Source: RECO01 sp050485385
GTDB taxonomy: Bacteria; Pseudomonadota; Alphaproteobacteria; Geminicoccales; Geminicoccaceae
Assembly: GCA_050485385.1 (NCBI GenBank)
Contig: JBJHBG010000011.1
Location: 1 to 57,243 of the forward strand
Direction of reading: 5' to 3'
DNA: 57,243 bases
Shown here: positions 40,817 through 48,871 of the stretch, in pieces
Layout of the letters: each line of letters begins with the position of its first letter
Position numbering within the stretch: position 1 is the stretch's first letter
Translations under genes and position numbers: made by a program
Notes under the pieces: generated by a model
Databases searched by the model: none
What the model saw: the letters and a program-made list of their open reading frames with translations, nothing else
What the model was told of the DNA's origin: nothing

Positions 40817-41641
40817 TCAGGCTCCGGTGACGCCCGCCGGCCGCTGCGACACGTGCCAGGGGATGACGAGGCGCTCCAGGAACTCGACGACGTAGTAGAC
40901 GGCAAGACCGATCAGACTGAGGACGATGATGATCGCGAAGACCATCGGCGTTTGGAACTGGCCGTTGTATTGGAGGAGCAGATAGCCGAGGCCGCGGTCG
41001 GCGGCGACGAACTCGGCGACCACCGCTGCCGTGGCGGCCAGGGCCGCCCCCACCTTCAGTCCGGTGAAGATGTCGGGGAGCGCCTGGGGCAACTCGATCT
41101 TCAAGAACATCTTCCACGGCGCGGCCCCGGTGGTGCGGGCGAAGTCGCGGATCTCGGGGTCGACCGACTTGAAGCCGGCGACGCTCGCCACGACGATCGG
41201 AAAGAAGCAGAGCAAGAAGACGATCAGCAGCTTGGGCGCGTAGCCGAAGCCGAGCCAGATGATGAACAAGGGCGCGATCGCGATCTTCGGCACGATCTGC
41301 AAGAAGACGATCACCGGGTAGACGGCGTCCTCGACGAAGCGCGACTTGGCGACCGCGACGGCAAGGGGCACGCTCACCGCCACCGCCAGGAGGTAGCCGC
41401 CGACGATCGCCTGGGTGGTGACGATGGCGCCGTTGAGGACGATCTCCCAGCGCTGCAGGAAATTGACCCAGATGGTCGAGGGGGGCGGTAGCAGATAGGC
41501 GCGGATGCCGGCCAGCTCGACGCCGAACTCCCACACCACCAGCAACAGCGCGAAGACGAGGAGGGGGCCGAGCCGCCTGCGCAGCCAAGCGCCGTCGCCG
41601 GCGGCAGCACCTGCCCGCAGCGCGCCGGGCTCACTCGCCAT
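40817..41641 (-). CDS. NitT/TauT-type ABC permease (SsuC-like), 274 aa
   Basis: Inner-membrane permease. The N-terminal segment FALLLVVWEFGVELAGI is the first helix, and LLPPPSTIWVNFLQRW is the conserved periplasmic block. The EAA coupling loop is FARTTGAAPWKMFLKIELPQALP by region (family pattern A-x-x-x-G-A-x-x-W). FVAADRGLGYLLL and a C-terminal helix YYVVEFLERLVIPWH complete the protein. Six membrane helices are expected. Its start overlaps the end of the cupin gene by 11 bp, so it belongs to the IclR-led operon. Confidence 0.94.
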   Translation of the reverse strand: MASEPGALRAGAAAGDGAWLRRRLGPLLVFALLLVVWEFGVELAGIRAYLLPPPSTIWVNFLQRWEIVLNGAIVTTQAIVGGYLLAVAVSVPLAVAVAKSRFVEDAVYPVIVFLQIVPKIAIAPLFIIWLGFGYAPKLLIVFLLCFFPIVVASVAGFKSVDPEIRDFARTTGAAPWKMFLKIELPQALPDIFTGLKVGAALAATAAVVAEFVAADRGLGYLLLQYNGQFQTPMVFAIIIVLSLIGLAVYYVVEFLERLVIPWHVSQRPAGVTGA

Positions 41642-42083
41642 CGACCGGCTCCCGCTCCAGGTCCATGGTGCCGTAGGCGGCCGGCAGGTTGATCTCGATG
41701 AGTTCCAGGTCGTCGGAGCGGGCGACGACGTTGTGGGCGACGCCCCCCGGCTGGGAGAGGCAGCCGCCCGCCTCGACGGTCACGGGCTCGGCCACGCCGG
41801 CGAAGCGGAAGGTGATCCAGCCCCGGAGCACGAACACGAAATGGCCGGTCATGTCGTGCCAGTGCCAGCCCGTTTCCTTGGGGAAGGGGCCGATGGCGCG
41901 GATGTGCTTGGCGCCGATCCGCCCGTCGGTGGCCGCAGCGAGGCCGAGGTCGCGGTACTCCACGTCCGCCCGCGGCCCGTCGCGGGTGAAGGCCGCATCG
42001 CTCAGGGCCGCCAGGGCGAGGGCGCTCTTGGCCTCAGCGAGCGGCAGCGGTCCGGGATAGTGCGGTGCGGTCGGCGTCGCCAT
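41631..42083 (-). CDS. cupin-domain protein, 150 aa
   Basis: Single conserved beta-barrel cupin. Cupin motif 1 is GWHWHDMTGHFVFVLRGW, containing two metal-ligand histidines and a later His in place of the usual Glu. Motif 2 is GGCLSQPGGVAHNV, with the final ligand His. The metal site is therefore largely intact. No signal peptide. Such proteins act as dioxygenases, isomerases or small-molecule sensors; nothing narrows it here. The 5' end overlaps the 3' end of the IclR gene by 50 bp and the 3' end overlaps the permease by 11 bp, so it is translationally linked with both. Confidence 0.88.
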   Translation of the reverse strand: MATPTAPHYPGPLPLAEAKSALALAALSDAAFTRDGPRADVEYRDLGLAAATDGRIGAKHIRAIGPFPKETGWHWHDMTGHFVFVLRGWITFRFAGVAEPVTVEAGGCLSQPGGVAHNVVARSDDLELIEINLPAAYGTMDLEREPVDGE

Positions 42084-42936
42084 CTCTCGATCCTCCCCGT
42101 CCTGCCCGGTGACGCCGGGTCGTGTCGGTTGCCGGCCGCGGTGCCAGCGAGCCGCGCAGCGGCCAGAGGCCGCTCAGTTCCTCGGCGGCGGCGCGCAACA
42201 GCGCCACGAGGTCCGCCCGGCGCGCCTCGCCGAAGCGGCCGATCGGACCGGCCACGCTGAGCGTGCCCGCGGGCGGTGCATCGGCGGCGGCGGATGCCCG
42301 CACCACGACGGCGAGGGCCGCCGTTCCCGGCTCGCCCTCGTCGAGCGCGATGCCGAAGCCCTGCGCGCGGGTCCGCGTCAGTTCCTCGCGGAAGCGAGCG
42401 ACGTCGCGGATCACGCGCGGCCCGAAATGATCGGGTGTCCTAAAGCCGGTCGCCTCGACGATGGCGAGCGCCTCCGCCTCCGCCAACGTCGCGAGCCAAG
42501 CCTTGCCGGTGGCGGTAGCGTGCAGCACCACGTGGGTGCCGGTGTCCGGGTCGTAGCGCAGTCCATGCTGGGCGCCCTGCGCCTTGGCGACCCAGACGAG
42601 GCCCCGGTCCTCCACCACCGCGAGGCGGGCCAACTCGCCGGAGGCCGCGGCCAAGCCGTCGAGGATCGGCTGGGCGACGTCGCCCACGCCGGTGCCGGCC
42701 ATGAAGCGAGCCCCCAGAAGGGCCAGCTTGAGGCTCAACTCGTAGCGTTCGGTTACCGGGTGCCGACGGACGTAGCCGCAGTCGACGAGCAGTGCCAAAA
42801 GCCGATGCGCGATGCTCTTCGGCATGGCCAGCCGTTGGCCGATCTCGCCGAGCGCCGCTCCGTCGGGGTGCTCGGCGAGCAGCTCGAGAATGGCAAGGGT
42901 TCGCCGGGTGGCCGACTGGCTCAACGCTGCTTCCAC
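42034..42936 (-). CDS. IclR-family transcriptional regulator, about 300 aa
   Basis: Winged-HTH regulator with a C-terminal GAF-like effector domain. The HTH is at about residues 8-65 (ATRRTLAILELLAEHP, MPKSIAHRLLALLVDCGYVRR). The ligand domain includes HATATGKAWLAT and GFGIALDEGEPGTAALAV. The GTG at 42936 is preferred because the only alternative, a TTG at 42984, lies beyond a perfect palindrome (42960-42979) that looks like an operator. The C-terminal 45 residues are an unusual Arg-rich tail overlapping the cupin gene. It presumably controls its own operon: cupin, NitT-type ABC, DapA-like and the 232-aa gene. Confidence 0.9.
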   Translation of the reverse strand: MEAALSQSATRRTLAILELLAEHPDGAALGEIGQRLAMPKSIAHRLLALLVDCGYVRRHPVTERYELSLKLALLGARFMAGTGVGDVAQPILDGLAAASGELARLAVVEDRGLVWVAKAQGAQHGLRYDPDTGTHVVLHATATGKAWLATLAEAEALAIVEATGFRTPDHFGPRVIRDVARFREELTRTRAQGFGIALDEGEPGTAALAVVVRASAAADAPPAGTLSVAGPIGRFGEARRADLVALLRAAAEELSGLWPLRGSLAPRPATDTTRRHRAGRGGSRDGDADRTALSRTAAAR

Positions 42937-42959
42937 GAATGCGGAACGTCGTTCGAGTT

Positions 42960-42979
42960 TTGCGCGCCGCTGCGCGCAA
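42960..42979. promoter_or_regulatory. 20-bp palindrome upstream of iclR-type gene
   Basis: TTGCGCGC and GCGCGCAA form perfect 8-bp arms around CGCT, 23 bp upstream of the chosen start. On the minus strand a TTGACT (42984-42979) abuts it and could be a -35 box. Size, symmetry and position fit an operator, most simply for the IclR protein itself. No second copy was noticed in the window. Confidence 0.5.
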
Positions 42980-43033
42980 GTCAATGCTTGGCGGCGACGG
43001 GGCGGCCGTAGCCGAGCGCGTCACCCCTTCGAT

Positions 43034-43060
43034 ATCGGGCGTTCGGTCGAGCTGCCCGAT
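43034..43060. terminator. inverted repeat between isonitrile hydratase and iclR genes
   Basis: ATCGGGC (43034-43040) is complementary to GCCCGAT (43054-43060) with a 13-base loop. It lies 38 bp beyond the stop of the isonitrile hydratase gene and could end that transcript. There is no U-run, and an operator role for the downstream iclR-type gene is equally possible. Confidence 0.3.
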
Positions 43061-43097
43061 CCTCGCTACGGTCAGTCCGGTGCAGTGGCCTCGCTGT

Positions 43098-43799
43098 TCA
43101 ACCGGCCTGCGAGGCGAGGCGGGCGGCGGCCCGCTCGACGGCAGTGCGTCGCTCGGCCAACATCGACCGGGCGAGGTCGGCGAAGGCCTCAACGACTGCG
43201 GCGGGCGCGGTTGCAGGCGATCCGGCGGGAAAGGGCGGTGCCGGATCGTACTCCATGTAGAGCTGGATTCGCTGTGCGGTGCCCGGATCCGTGAGCTGGG
43301 CTGCGAGCGCGAGGCCGAAATCGATGCCGGCGGTAACGCCGCCGCCGGTGACCCGGTTCCGGTCGACGCAGACCCGCACCGATTGGGCTTCGGCGCCGAA
43401 CGCCTCGAGAAATTCCTGCGACGCCCAGTGCGTGCTGGCACGGTAGCCGTCGAGGAGGCCGGCGGCACCGAGCACGAGGGCCCCCGTACACACCGATGTC
43501 ACGTAGCGCGCACCGGCCGCCTGCCGACGGAGAAAATCGAGGACGGCGTCGTCGCCGAGGAGCGCGTTCACGCCGGGACCGCCGGGCACGCAGATGACGT
43601 CCAGCGGCGGGCAGGCGCCGAGCGTGGTGGTGGGGACGAGGCGGAGGCCGACGTCGCTGGTGACCGGCTCCACGTCCTTCCAAACGAGGTGGACGTCGGT
43701 ATCGGGGAGGCGGGCGAAGACCTCGAATGGACCGGTGAGGTCGAGTTGGGTCAGCCGTGGGAACAGGAGCAAGCCGATCTGGAGGCGTGTCGTGGTCAT
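43098..43799 (-). CDS. isonitrile hydratase-like DJ-1/PfpI protein, 233 aa
   Basis: DJ-1/PfpI fold enzyme closely resembling Pseudomonas isonitrile hydratase, which adds water to R-NC to give an N-substituted formamide. Shared blocks (from memory of that enzyme) are LQIGLLLFP, QLDLTGPFEV, WKDVEPVTS, DVICVPGGPGV, SVCTGALVLGAAGLL and GGGVTAGIDF. The catalytic residues of the Pseudomonas enzyme (Asp17, Cys101, Thr102) align with Asp20, Cys104 and Thr105 here. Length fits. Its ATG overlaps the LysR stop by 4 bp, so the regulator and enzyme are coupled. A nitrilase operon stands just upstream, which supports a role with C-N triple-bond compounds. Confidence 0.88.
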   Translation of the reverse strand: MTTTRLQIGLLLFPRLTQLDLTGPFEVFARLPDTDVHLVWKDVEPVTSDVGLRLVPTTTLGACPPLDVICVPGGPGVNALLGDDAVLDFLRRQAAGARYVTSVCTGALVLGAAGLLDGYRASTHWASQEFLEAFGAEAQSVRVCVDRNRVTGGGVTAGIDFGLALAAQLTDPGTAQRIQLYMEYDPAPPFPAGSPATAPAAVVEAFADLARSMLAERRTAVERAAARLASQAG

Positions 43800-44761
43800 G
43801 GCGAACCTTTCATGGCCGCTCCCTGGCGGGTGCGGCAGGGCGGCGGCGTGGGCAACTCGCCATTGAGGAACGGCTGGTCGTTGCGAATGAGGTCGGTCAA
43901 GAACCGCTCGACCTCGCCGACGCGGCCGATGTGGCTGAGCTCCTCGTGGACCGAGAGCCAGAAGTCCCGCTTCACCACGGCGCCGGCGCCGAGGACCGGC
44001 AACAGACGGTCATCGCGGGCGGCGACGAAGGAGGGGAGCATGGCGATGCCTTGGCCGGCCAGGGCGGCGTGGTACTGGGCCACGAGGCTGCTGGAGCGGA
44101 AGACGACGCGCGGCCGGCGGACGATGTCGGAGAGCCAGCGGACCGCCGAGATCTGAACGAGGTCGCCGATGTAGTCGACGAAGTCGTGCGCCTCGAGGTC
44201 GGCCAAGCCGGCGGGCGTGCCCCGTTGCGCCAGATATGCCGGGGAGGCGTAGAGCCTGAGGGCGAACTCGCCGATCTTCTTGCAACAGAGGCGGTGGCCG
44301 TTCGGCCGCGGAAAGCTGATGAGGATGTCGGCCTCCCGCTTGGAGAGATTGATCCAGTTGGAGGCGGTGACCAGTTCCACCGTGATTTCGGGGTGAGTGC
44401 GGTTGAAGTCGACGAACCTGCCGGCGAGGTAGAGGCTACCCAGGGCTTCCATGGTGCCGACGCGCACGGTGCCCGACAGGCTCTTGCCACCGCCACCGAA
44501 CGTATCGCCGATGGAACGGGCGCGGGTTTCCATGGCCTCGGCATGGACCAGGAGCTGCTGCCCGGCATCGGTGAGGACGAAGCCGCTCTTGTCGCGGCGG
44601 AACAACTTGCAATTCAGCTTGGCCTCGAGCTCGCGGACGCGACGACCGACGGTGGTGGCGTCGGTGCGCAAGCGCTTGGCCGCAGCAGCAAGTTGGCGAT
44701 GCCGCGCAACTTCCAAAAAGTAGGTGACGTCGTTCCAATTGAACAAGGACGCTACCGTCAC
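43796..44761 (-). CDS. LysR-family transcriptional regulator, 321 aa
   Basis: The N-terminal winged HTH is NWNDVTYFLEVARHRQLAAAAKRL then TVGRRVRELEAKLNCKLFRRD by region, the standard LysR pattern. The co-inducer domain follows (LSGTVRVGTMEALGSLYLAG, FALRLYASPAYLAQRG, GQGIAMLPSFVA). The last 25 residues are a variable tail. It lies between the liv-nitrilase operon and the isonitrile hydratase gene, on the same strand, and is translationally coupled to the latter (ATGA). The nearest candidate binding site for a regulator of this kind is the dyad upstream of the liv promoter at 50875-50888. Confidence 0.93.
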   Translation of the reverse strand: MTVASLFNWNDVTYFLEVARHRQLAAAAKRLRTDATTVGRRVRELEAKLNCKLFRRDKSGFVLTDAGQQLLVHAEAMETRARSIGDTFGGGGKSLSGTVRVGTMEALGSLYLAGRFVDFNRTHPEITVELVTASNWINLSKREADILISFPRPNGHRLCCKKIGEFALRLYASPAYLAQRGTPAGLADLEAHDFVDYIGDLVQISAVRWLSDIVRRPRVVFRSSSLVAQYHAALAGQGIAMLPSFVAARDDRLLPVLGAGAVVKRDFWLSVHEELSHIGRVGEVERFLTDLIRNDQPFLNGELPTPPPCRTRQGAAMKGSP

Positions 44762-44876
44762 GTGAAGGGGCGCGGACGCGCGCGTTGGAGCGTCCAGTTA
44801 GCCGCAAACCGCGCCGAACCAAAGATGGCGCGGCACGGACCGGACAGCGCCACCGGCGGCGACACCCGCCGGAACC

Positions 44877-45950
44877 TCAGGCGAGCGCTCGATCCGGCTC
44901 GGCCGATCGTTCGCCGGCCTGCACGTGCCGCTCGATCTCGCTCAGCGAATAGCGCCGCACCGGGCCTTCGCCCTGACCCTCCAGAGCCAGGGGCTCGGTT
45001 CGTCGTGCGTCCATCGACAGATGGAAGATGTCGAAGCGATTGTAGTAGCCGACGACATCGTGGAACTGCTTGGGCTCGACGCAGAGGGCCAGATCGAGAT
45101 CGGCATAGAGGAGGCCTTCCTCGCCACTGCAGGTGTCGCCGACCAGTTCCGCATTCGGGCCGAGGATCATCGACATCCCGGCCGGTGTGTCCTGCAGAAT
45201 GCGGAGTGCGGTGGCGCCGAGCGGGGCCAGGGCATCCAGCGTGGTGGCGTCGAGGTGGGCTGCCGAGACGATGTTGAACACCTTGGCCTCGAAGGCGTGG
45301 GCGCCGGCACGGACGCGGATCGCCTGCGCCAAGTCGTAGCGGCCGGCCTCGCTCGGCTCGCGGGTCGGCCACGTCGGGGGATAGGTGGAGAGGTGCACCT
45401 GCTCCCCCTGAGCCATCAGAGCGAAACGAGCGAGCGGGTTGGTGTTCTCGCCGCAGATCAGCATGCCGATGCGGCCGATCTCCGTATTCGTGACCCTGAG
45501 ACCAGCCGCGTCGCCGTTGGCCCAGATCAGCTTCTCGAAGAACGTCGGGACGAGTTTGCGATGGACGTTCAAGAGCGCGCCGTCGGAGCCGATCAAGAGG
45601 TTCGTGTTCCAAAGGCAGCCGACGCTGGTGTCGGTCGCCTCGCTGATACCGATCGAGACATGGACGCCGTGCCGGCGGGCGGCGAGGCAGAGCCTGAGCA
45701 CCTCGGGGCCCGGCACCTTGATGGAGTGCTGCGCCAAGCGACGGAAGAGGTCGTGCCCCCGGATCGGCGCCTGGAGTGCTGCCCACAAGGGGAAGCCGGG
45801 GACGAAGGATTCCGGGAAGGTCACCAGACGGGCGCCGTTGCCGGCCGCCTCGGCGATCAACGCGCAGGCCTTGTCGACGGTTCGGTCGGCGTCGAGGAAT
45901 ACCGGGGCGACGTGCGCCGCACAGGCGCGGAAACGAGGATAATGTTGCAT
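44877..45950 (-). CDS. nitrilase (carbon-nitrogen hydrolase family), 357 aa
   Basis: Hydrolyses nitriles to the carboxylic acid plus ammonia. The catalytic triad is Glu47 (LVTFPESFVPGFP), Lys132 (NVHRKLVPT) and Cys166 (GMLICGENTNPLARF). The CGEN form replaces the CWEH of many nitrilases and marks a separate bacterial clade. The downstream MAQGEQVHLSTYPPTWPT block is typical of true nitrilases rather than amidases. Length (about 350 aa) fits, and the C-terminal tail would support the spiral oligomer. The ATG at 45950 is chosen because the frame upstream has no nitrilase pattern. It follows the Liv-type binding-protein gene by 59 bp and is likely the last gene of that operon. Confidence 0.93.
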   Translation of the reverse strand: MQHYPRFRACAAHVAPVFLDADRTVDKACALIAEAAGNGARLVTFPESFVPGFPLWAALQAPIRGHDLFRRLAQHSIKVPGPEVLRLCLAARRHGVHVSIGISEATDTSVGCLWNTNLLIGSDGALLNVHRKLVPTFFEKLIWANGDAAGLRVTNTEIGRIGMLICGENTNPLARFALMAQGEQVHLSTYPPTWPTREPSEAGRYDLAQAIRVRAGAHAFEAKVFNIVSAAHLDATTLDALAPLGATALRILQDTPAGMSMILGPNAELVGDTCSGEEGLLYADLDLALCVEPKQFHDVVGYYNRFDIFHLSMDARRTEPLALEGQGEGPVRRYSLSEIERHVQAGERSAEPDRALA

Positions 45951-46009
45951 CGTCGGGTCCGATCGGCCGCCCGCCGGCGGCGCTTGGCCAGGCGGGCGGC
46001 AGCACGCGG

Positions 46010-47284
46010 CTAGAGCTGATAGGTGCGGAAGTCGAAGCGCGGCGGCAGGGCGGTCGCGATCTCCTCCTTCGGGACTCGCTTGATCAGCTCGAATTTTCCG
46101 TCGCGGACCTGGCTGATATAGTTGTCGAGGATACCGCTGTGGTCTTCGGCGCGCAGGTACTTGTCGCCCTGCGCGAAGGCGAGCGAGTTCGGCATCTCGG
46201 CCCCCTCGAGGTATTCGATGACCGCTTGGTCGTCCTTCTTTGCGGTCCAGCCCGTGGCCTCGATCGCGGCTTTGAGGAGGAAGAGGTTTTCCCACGGTTG
46301 CCAAGCGTGGCTCTTCGCCATGACGCGGTCGGAGGTCAACTCCCGGGCGTGCACGTCGTCGATCTCCATGATCTGATTGAACTCGCGATGGTACTCGTCG
46401 TCCTTGCTCGCCAGCGGCCGTGGGAAGTTCTCGAGGAAGTAGACACCCTCGGCGGCACCGTCGATATCGTCCGGTGCGATCGCCTCGATGGTACCGGAAA
46501 CCGAGTACATCTTCATCCGATCGCCGATGCCCATCGCCTTGGCCTGGGTGTAGAAGGCGACGGACAGGGCACCGAAGAACACCGAGAACAGCACTTCGGT
46601 CTGCGCCGGGATCCTGGCGAGGTACGGGACGAGGTCGCGGGCGTCGAGCGGCACCGAGATGGGGTCGTTGACGGTGCCCCCGAGCGCCTCGATGACGCGT
46701 TTGTGCTCCTGGTGATGGCTGTGCCCCCAGGCGTAGTCGGGGAAGATCATGGTCCAGTTCTTGCCGAGGTTCTCGAACGCCCAGGGAGCGCCGGCGCCGG
46801 ACAGGGTGTAGGTGTCGTTGCCCGTCCGAAACGAGTAGCGCGTGCCCTGCGAACCCGTGGCCTCGGTCGCCTCGCCGGTGGAGAAGTAGATCGTCTTGAG
46901 TTCCGTCGCGACGGGGATCGAGGCGAGCATGATGCCCGAGTGCACGGAGCCGGTGACGAACTCGGCGCGCTGCCGCTGGATCAACGCCCTCAGCTTGCGG
47001 GCGCCGGCTGCCGGATTCGATTCCGTATCCTCCGTCACCAGTCGCAACTCGCGCCCTGCGATGCCGCCCGATTGGTTGATGATCTCCGCCGCCTTGCGCG
47101 CGGCCTTGTCGTGCCAGTAGCCCCACGAGGAGAACCCGCCGGTCAACTCCGCGTGGTGGCCGATGACGATCGGGCCCGACGCCTTCGCGACCATGTCGCG
47201 GCCGAGGTTGAGGTAGGCGGCGCCGAAGGCGCCACCGGCCAAGGCGGTCTCCAGAAAGCTGCGACGGGTAGGCCTCGAGCGCAT
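46010..47284 (-). CDS. Liv-type ABC substrate-binding protein (Peripla_BP_6), 424 aa
   Basis: Periplasmic receptor of the branched-chain amino acid/amide type. The N-terminus RPTRRSFLETALAGGAFGA is a twin-arginine signal. The mature part begins PIVIGHHAELTGGFSSWG, then AAEIINQSGGIAGRELRLVTEDTES by region, the standard opening. IYFSTGEATEATGSQGTRYSFRT is the domain crossover. Family relatives also bind short-chain amides and urea (AmiC/UrtA/FmdD-like). Coupled with a nitrilase behind it, an amide or nitrile ligand is an inference. It lies 44 bp after livF. Confidence 0.92.
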   Translation of the reverse strand: MRSRPTRRSFLETALAGGAFGAAYLNLGRDMVAKASGPIVIGHHAELTGGFSSWGYWHDKAARKAAEIINQSGGIAGRELRLVTEDTESNPAAGARKLRALIQRQRAEFVTGSVHSGIMLASIPVATELKTIYFSTGEATEATGSQGTRYSFRTGNDTYTLSGAGAPWAFENLGKNWTMIFPDYAWGHSHHQEHKRVIEALGGTVNDPISVPLDARDLVPYLARIPAQTEVLFSVFFGALSVAFYTQAKAMGIGDRMKMYSVSGTIEAIAPDDIDGAAEGVYFLENFPRPLASKDDEYHREFNQIMEIDDVHARELTSDRVMAKSHAWQPWENLFLLKAAIEATGWTAKKDDQAVIEYLEGAEMPNSLAFAQGDKYLRAEDHSGILDNYISQVRDGKFELIKRVPKEEIATALPPRFDFRTYQL

Positions 47285-47328
47285 GTGGGTGTTCCTCTCG
47301 TGGCGAGTTGCAGGCGATTGACGGGGCG

Positions 47329-48054
47329 TCAGCCGGTCTCCAGGGCGAGGCCCAGATAGCGGTGGACGATCTCGGGTTGGGCGCGCAGGTCCGCCGACGT
47401 GCCCACGTAGGCGATGCGGCCCTTTTCCATCAGATAGGTCCGCTGACAGATGCGCAGCGCCGTCTTGACGTTCTGCTCCACCAGCAGGATCGAGACGCCG
47501 CCGCGGTTGATCGACTGGATCGTCTTGCGGATGTCGGCGACCAGGATCGGCATGATCCCTTCGGTGGGCTCGTCGAGGATGATCAGCTTCGGCGCCATCA
47601 TCAGACAGCGGGCAATGGCCAGCATCTGTTGCTCGCCGCCGGAAAGCGTACCGCCGGCTTGGTCGATCCGCTCGCGCAGCCGGGGAAAGCGCGCGAACAC
47701 CTCGTCCACGAGGTTGGGGTCTGGCCGTCCGGTCAGGCCGAGGAAGAGATTCTCCCGAACCGAGAGCAACGGAAAGATCCCGCGCCCCTGCGGCACGTAG
47801 CCGATGCCCAGCGACGCCAAGCGGTGCGCCGGTGTCCGGGTGACGTCCCGGCCTTCGAACAGGATGCGGCCCGCCGAGCGCGGCATCAGGCCGAGGGTGG
47901 CCCGCAGGGTGGTCGTCTTGCCAACACCGTTACGGCCGAGCAGGCTGACCGCCTCGCCCGCGCCGACGGCGAGATTCACGCCCTGGAGGACGTGGATCTT
48001 GCCGTAATGCGCATGCAGATCGACGATCTCCAGGACGGGAGCGCGCTCGGCCAT
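47329..48054 (-). CDS. livF: Liv-type ABC ATPase (LivF), 241 aa
   Basis: The second of two nucleotide-binding subunits. The ATG at 48054 is preferred over the one at 48075 because GAAGGA lies about 10 bases before it. Walker A is GRNGVGKTT, and the Q-loop region is YVPQGRGIFPLLSVREN, a strong LivF marker. The signature is LSGGEQQM, Walker B is LIILDEPTEG, and the switch is LLVEQNVKTAL, where the usual His is replaced as in LivF proteins. Length fits. It follows livG by 13 bp. Confidence 0.94.
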   Translation of the reverse strand: MAERAPVLEIVDLHAHYGKIHVLQGVNLAVGAGEAVSLLGRNGVGKTTTLRATLGLMPRSAGRILFEGRDVTRTPAHRLASLGIGYVPQGRGIFPLLSVRENLFLGLTGRPDPNLVDEVFARFPRLRERIDQAGGTLSGGEQQMLAIARCLMMAPKLIILDEPTEGIMPILVADIRKTIQSINRGGVSILLVEQNVKTALRICQRTYLMEKGRIAYVGTSADLRAQPEIVHRYLGLALETG

Positions 48055-48067
48055 GTTCCCGGTTCCT

Positions 48068-48871
48068 TCAACCATGGGCGAGGCGAATCGGCGGCGCCTC
48101 GTCGTCCGCCTCGTCGTCGTCGAAGCCAAGATAGGCCTCGCGCACCGCCTGGTGGTCGGCGATCTCGGCGGGCGTGCCCTGGGCGAGGACGCGGCCCTGG
48201 GCCATCACCGTGATGTCGTCCGCGGCATCGAACACCACCTCCATGTCGTGCTCGATCAGGATCACGTTCACGACCTTCGAGAGTTCGACGATCTTGGCGA
48301 CCGTCCGCTGGGTCTCCGTCGGGCTCATGCCGCAGATCGGCTCGTCGAGGAGAAGCAGTTCGGGGTCGCTGGCGAGCGCCATGCCGATCTCGAGCAGTGC
48401 GACGTCGCCATAGGAGAGCGTGTTGGCAGGACGACGCCGGAACTCGGCCAGACCCACCTCCTCGACGATGCGCTCGACCTTGGCGGCCGTTTCCTTGAAC
48501 GTGGCCGCCGGCTTCAACGGGTGCCAGGTCCCCGTTTTCGCCTGAGCGGCCATCCACACGTTCTCCTCGACCGACAGGGCGTTGAAGACCGACTTGATCT
48601 GAAGGGTGCGGGCGATCCCGAGTCGAGCGATGCGATGCGGCTTCAGCCCCGTGATGTCGCGGCCTTGGAAGAGGATTCGCCCGGCGGAGGGCTTCAGTCG
48701 GCCGCAAATCAGGTTGAAGAAGGTGGTCTTGCCGGCGCCGTTCGGGCCGATGATGGCATGGAGCCGACCGGTCCGGGCAAGGCTGAAGGAGACGCCATCG
48801 ACCGCGGCCAAGCCGCCGAAGCGCTTGACGAGATGGATCGTCTCCAGCGCCGCTACCGGATCGCCGCTCAT
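48068..48871 (-). CDS. livG: Liv-type ABC ATPase (LivG), 267 aa
   Basis: First nucleotide-binding subunit. Walker A is GPNGAGKTT, followed by FFNLICGRLKPSAGRI and GIARTLQIKSVFNALSVEENV, the LivG pattern (the usual TFQ is TLQ). The signature is the variant LSYGDVALLEIGMAL, with Walker B LLLLDEPICGMSPTET. The switch is LIEHDMEVVFDAAD. The LSYGD/CGMSPTET combination is typical of urea/amide-type (UrtD-like) and related transporters, which may be meaningful here. The ATG at 48871 overlaps the livM stop by 4 bp. The C-terminus has an acidic DDDEADDEA stretch. Confidence 0.94.
   Translation of the reverse strand: MSGDPVAALETIHLVKRFGGLAAVDGVSFSLARTGRLHAIIGPNGAGKTTFFNLICGRLKPSAGRILFQGRDITGLKPHRIARLGIARTLQIKSVFNALSVEENVWMAAQAKTGTWHPLKPAATFKETAAKVERIVEEVGLAEFRRRPANTLSYGDVALLEIGMALASDPELLLLDEPICGMSPTETQRTVAKIVELSKVVNVILIEHDMEVVFDAADDITVMAQGRVLAQGTPAEIADHQAVREAYLGFDDDEADDEAPPIRLAHG

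Noticed and set aside
42982..42984. TTG as the start of the IclR gene
   Set aside because: It would place a perfect palindrome inside the coding region and add residues not seen in the family; the TTGACT reads better as a -35 box.
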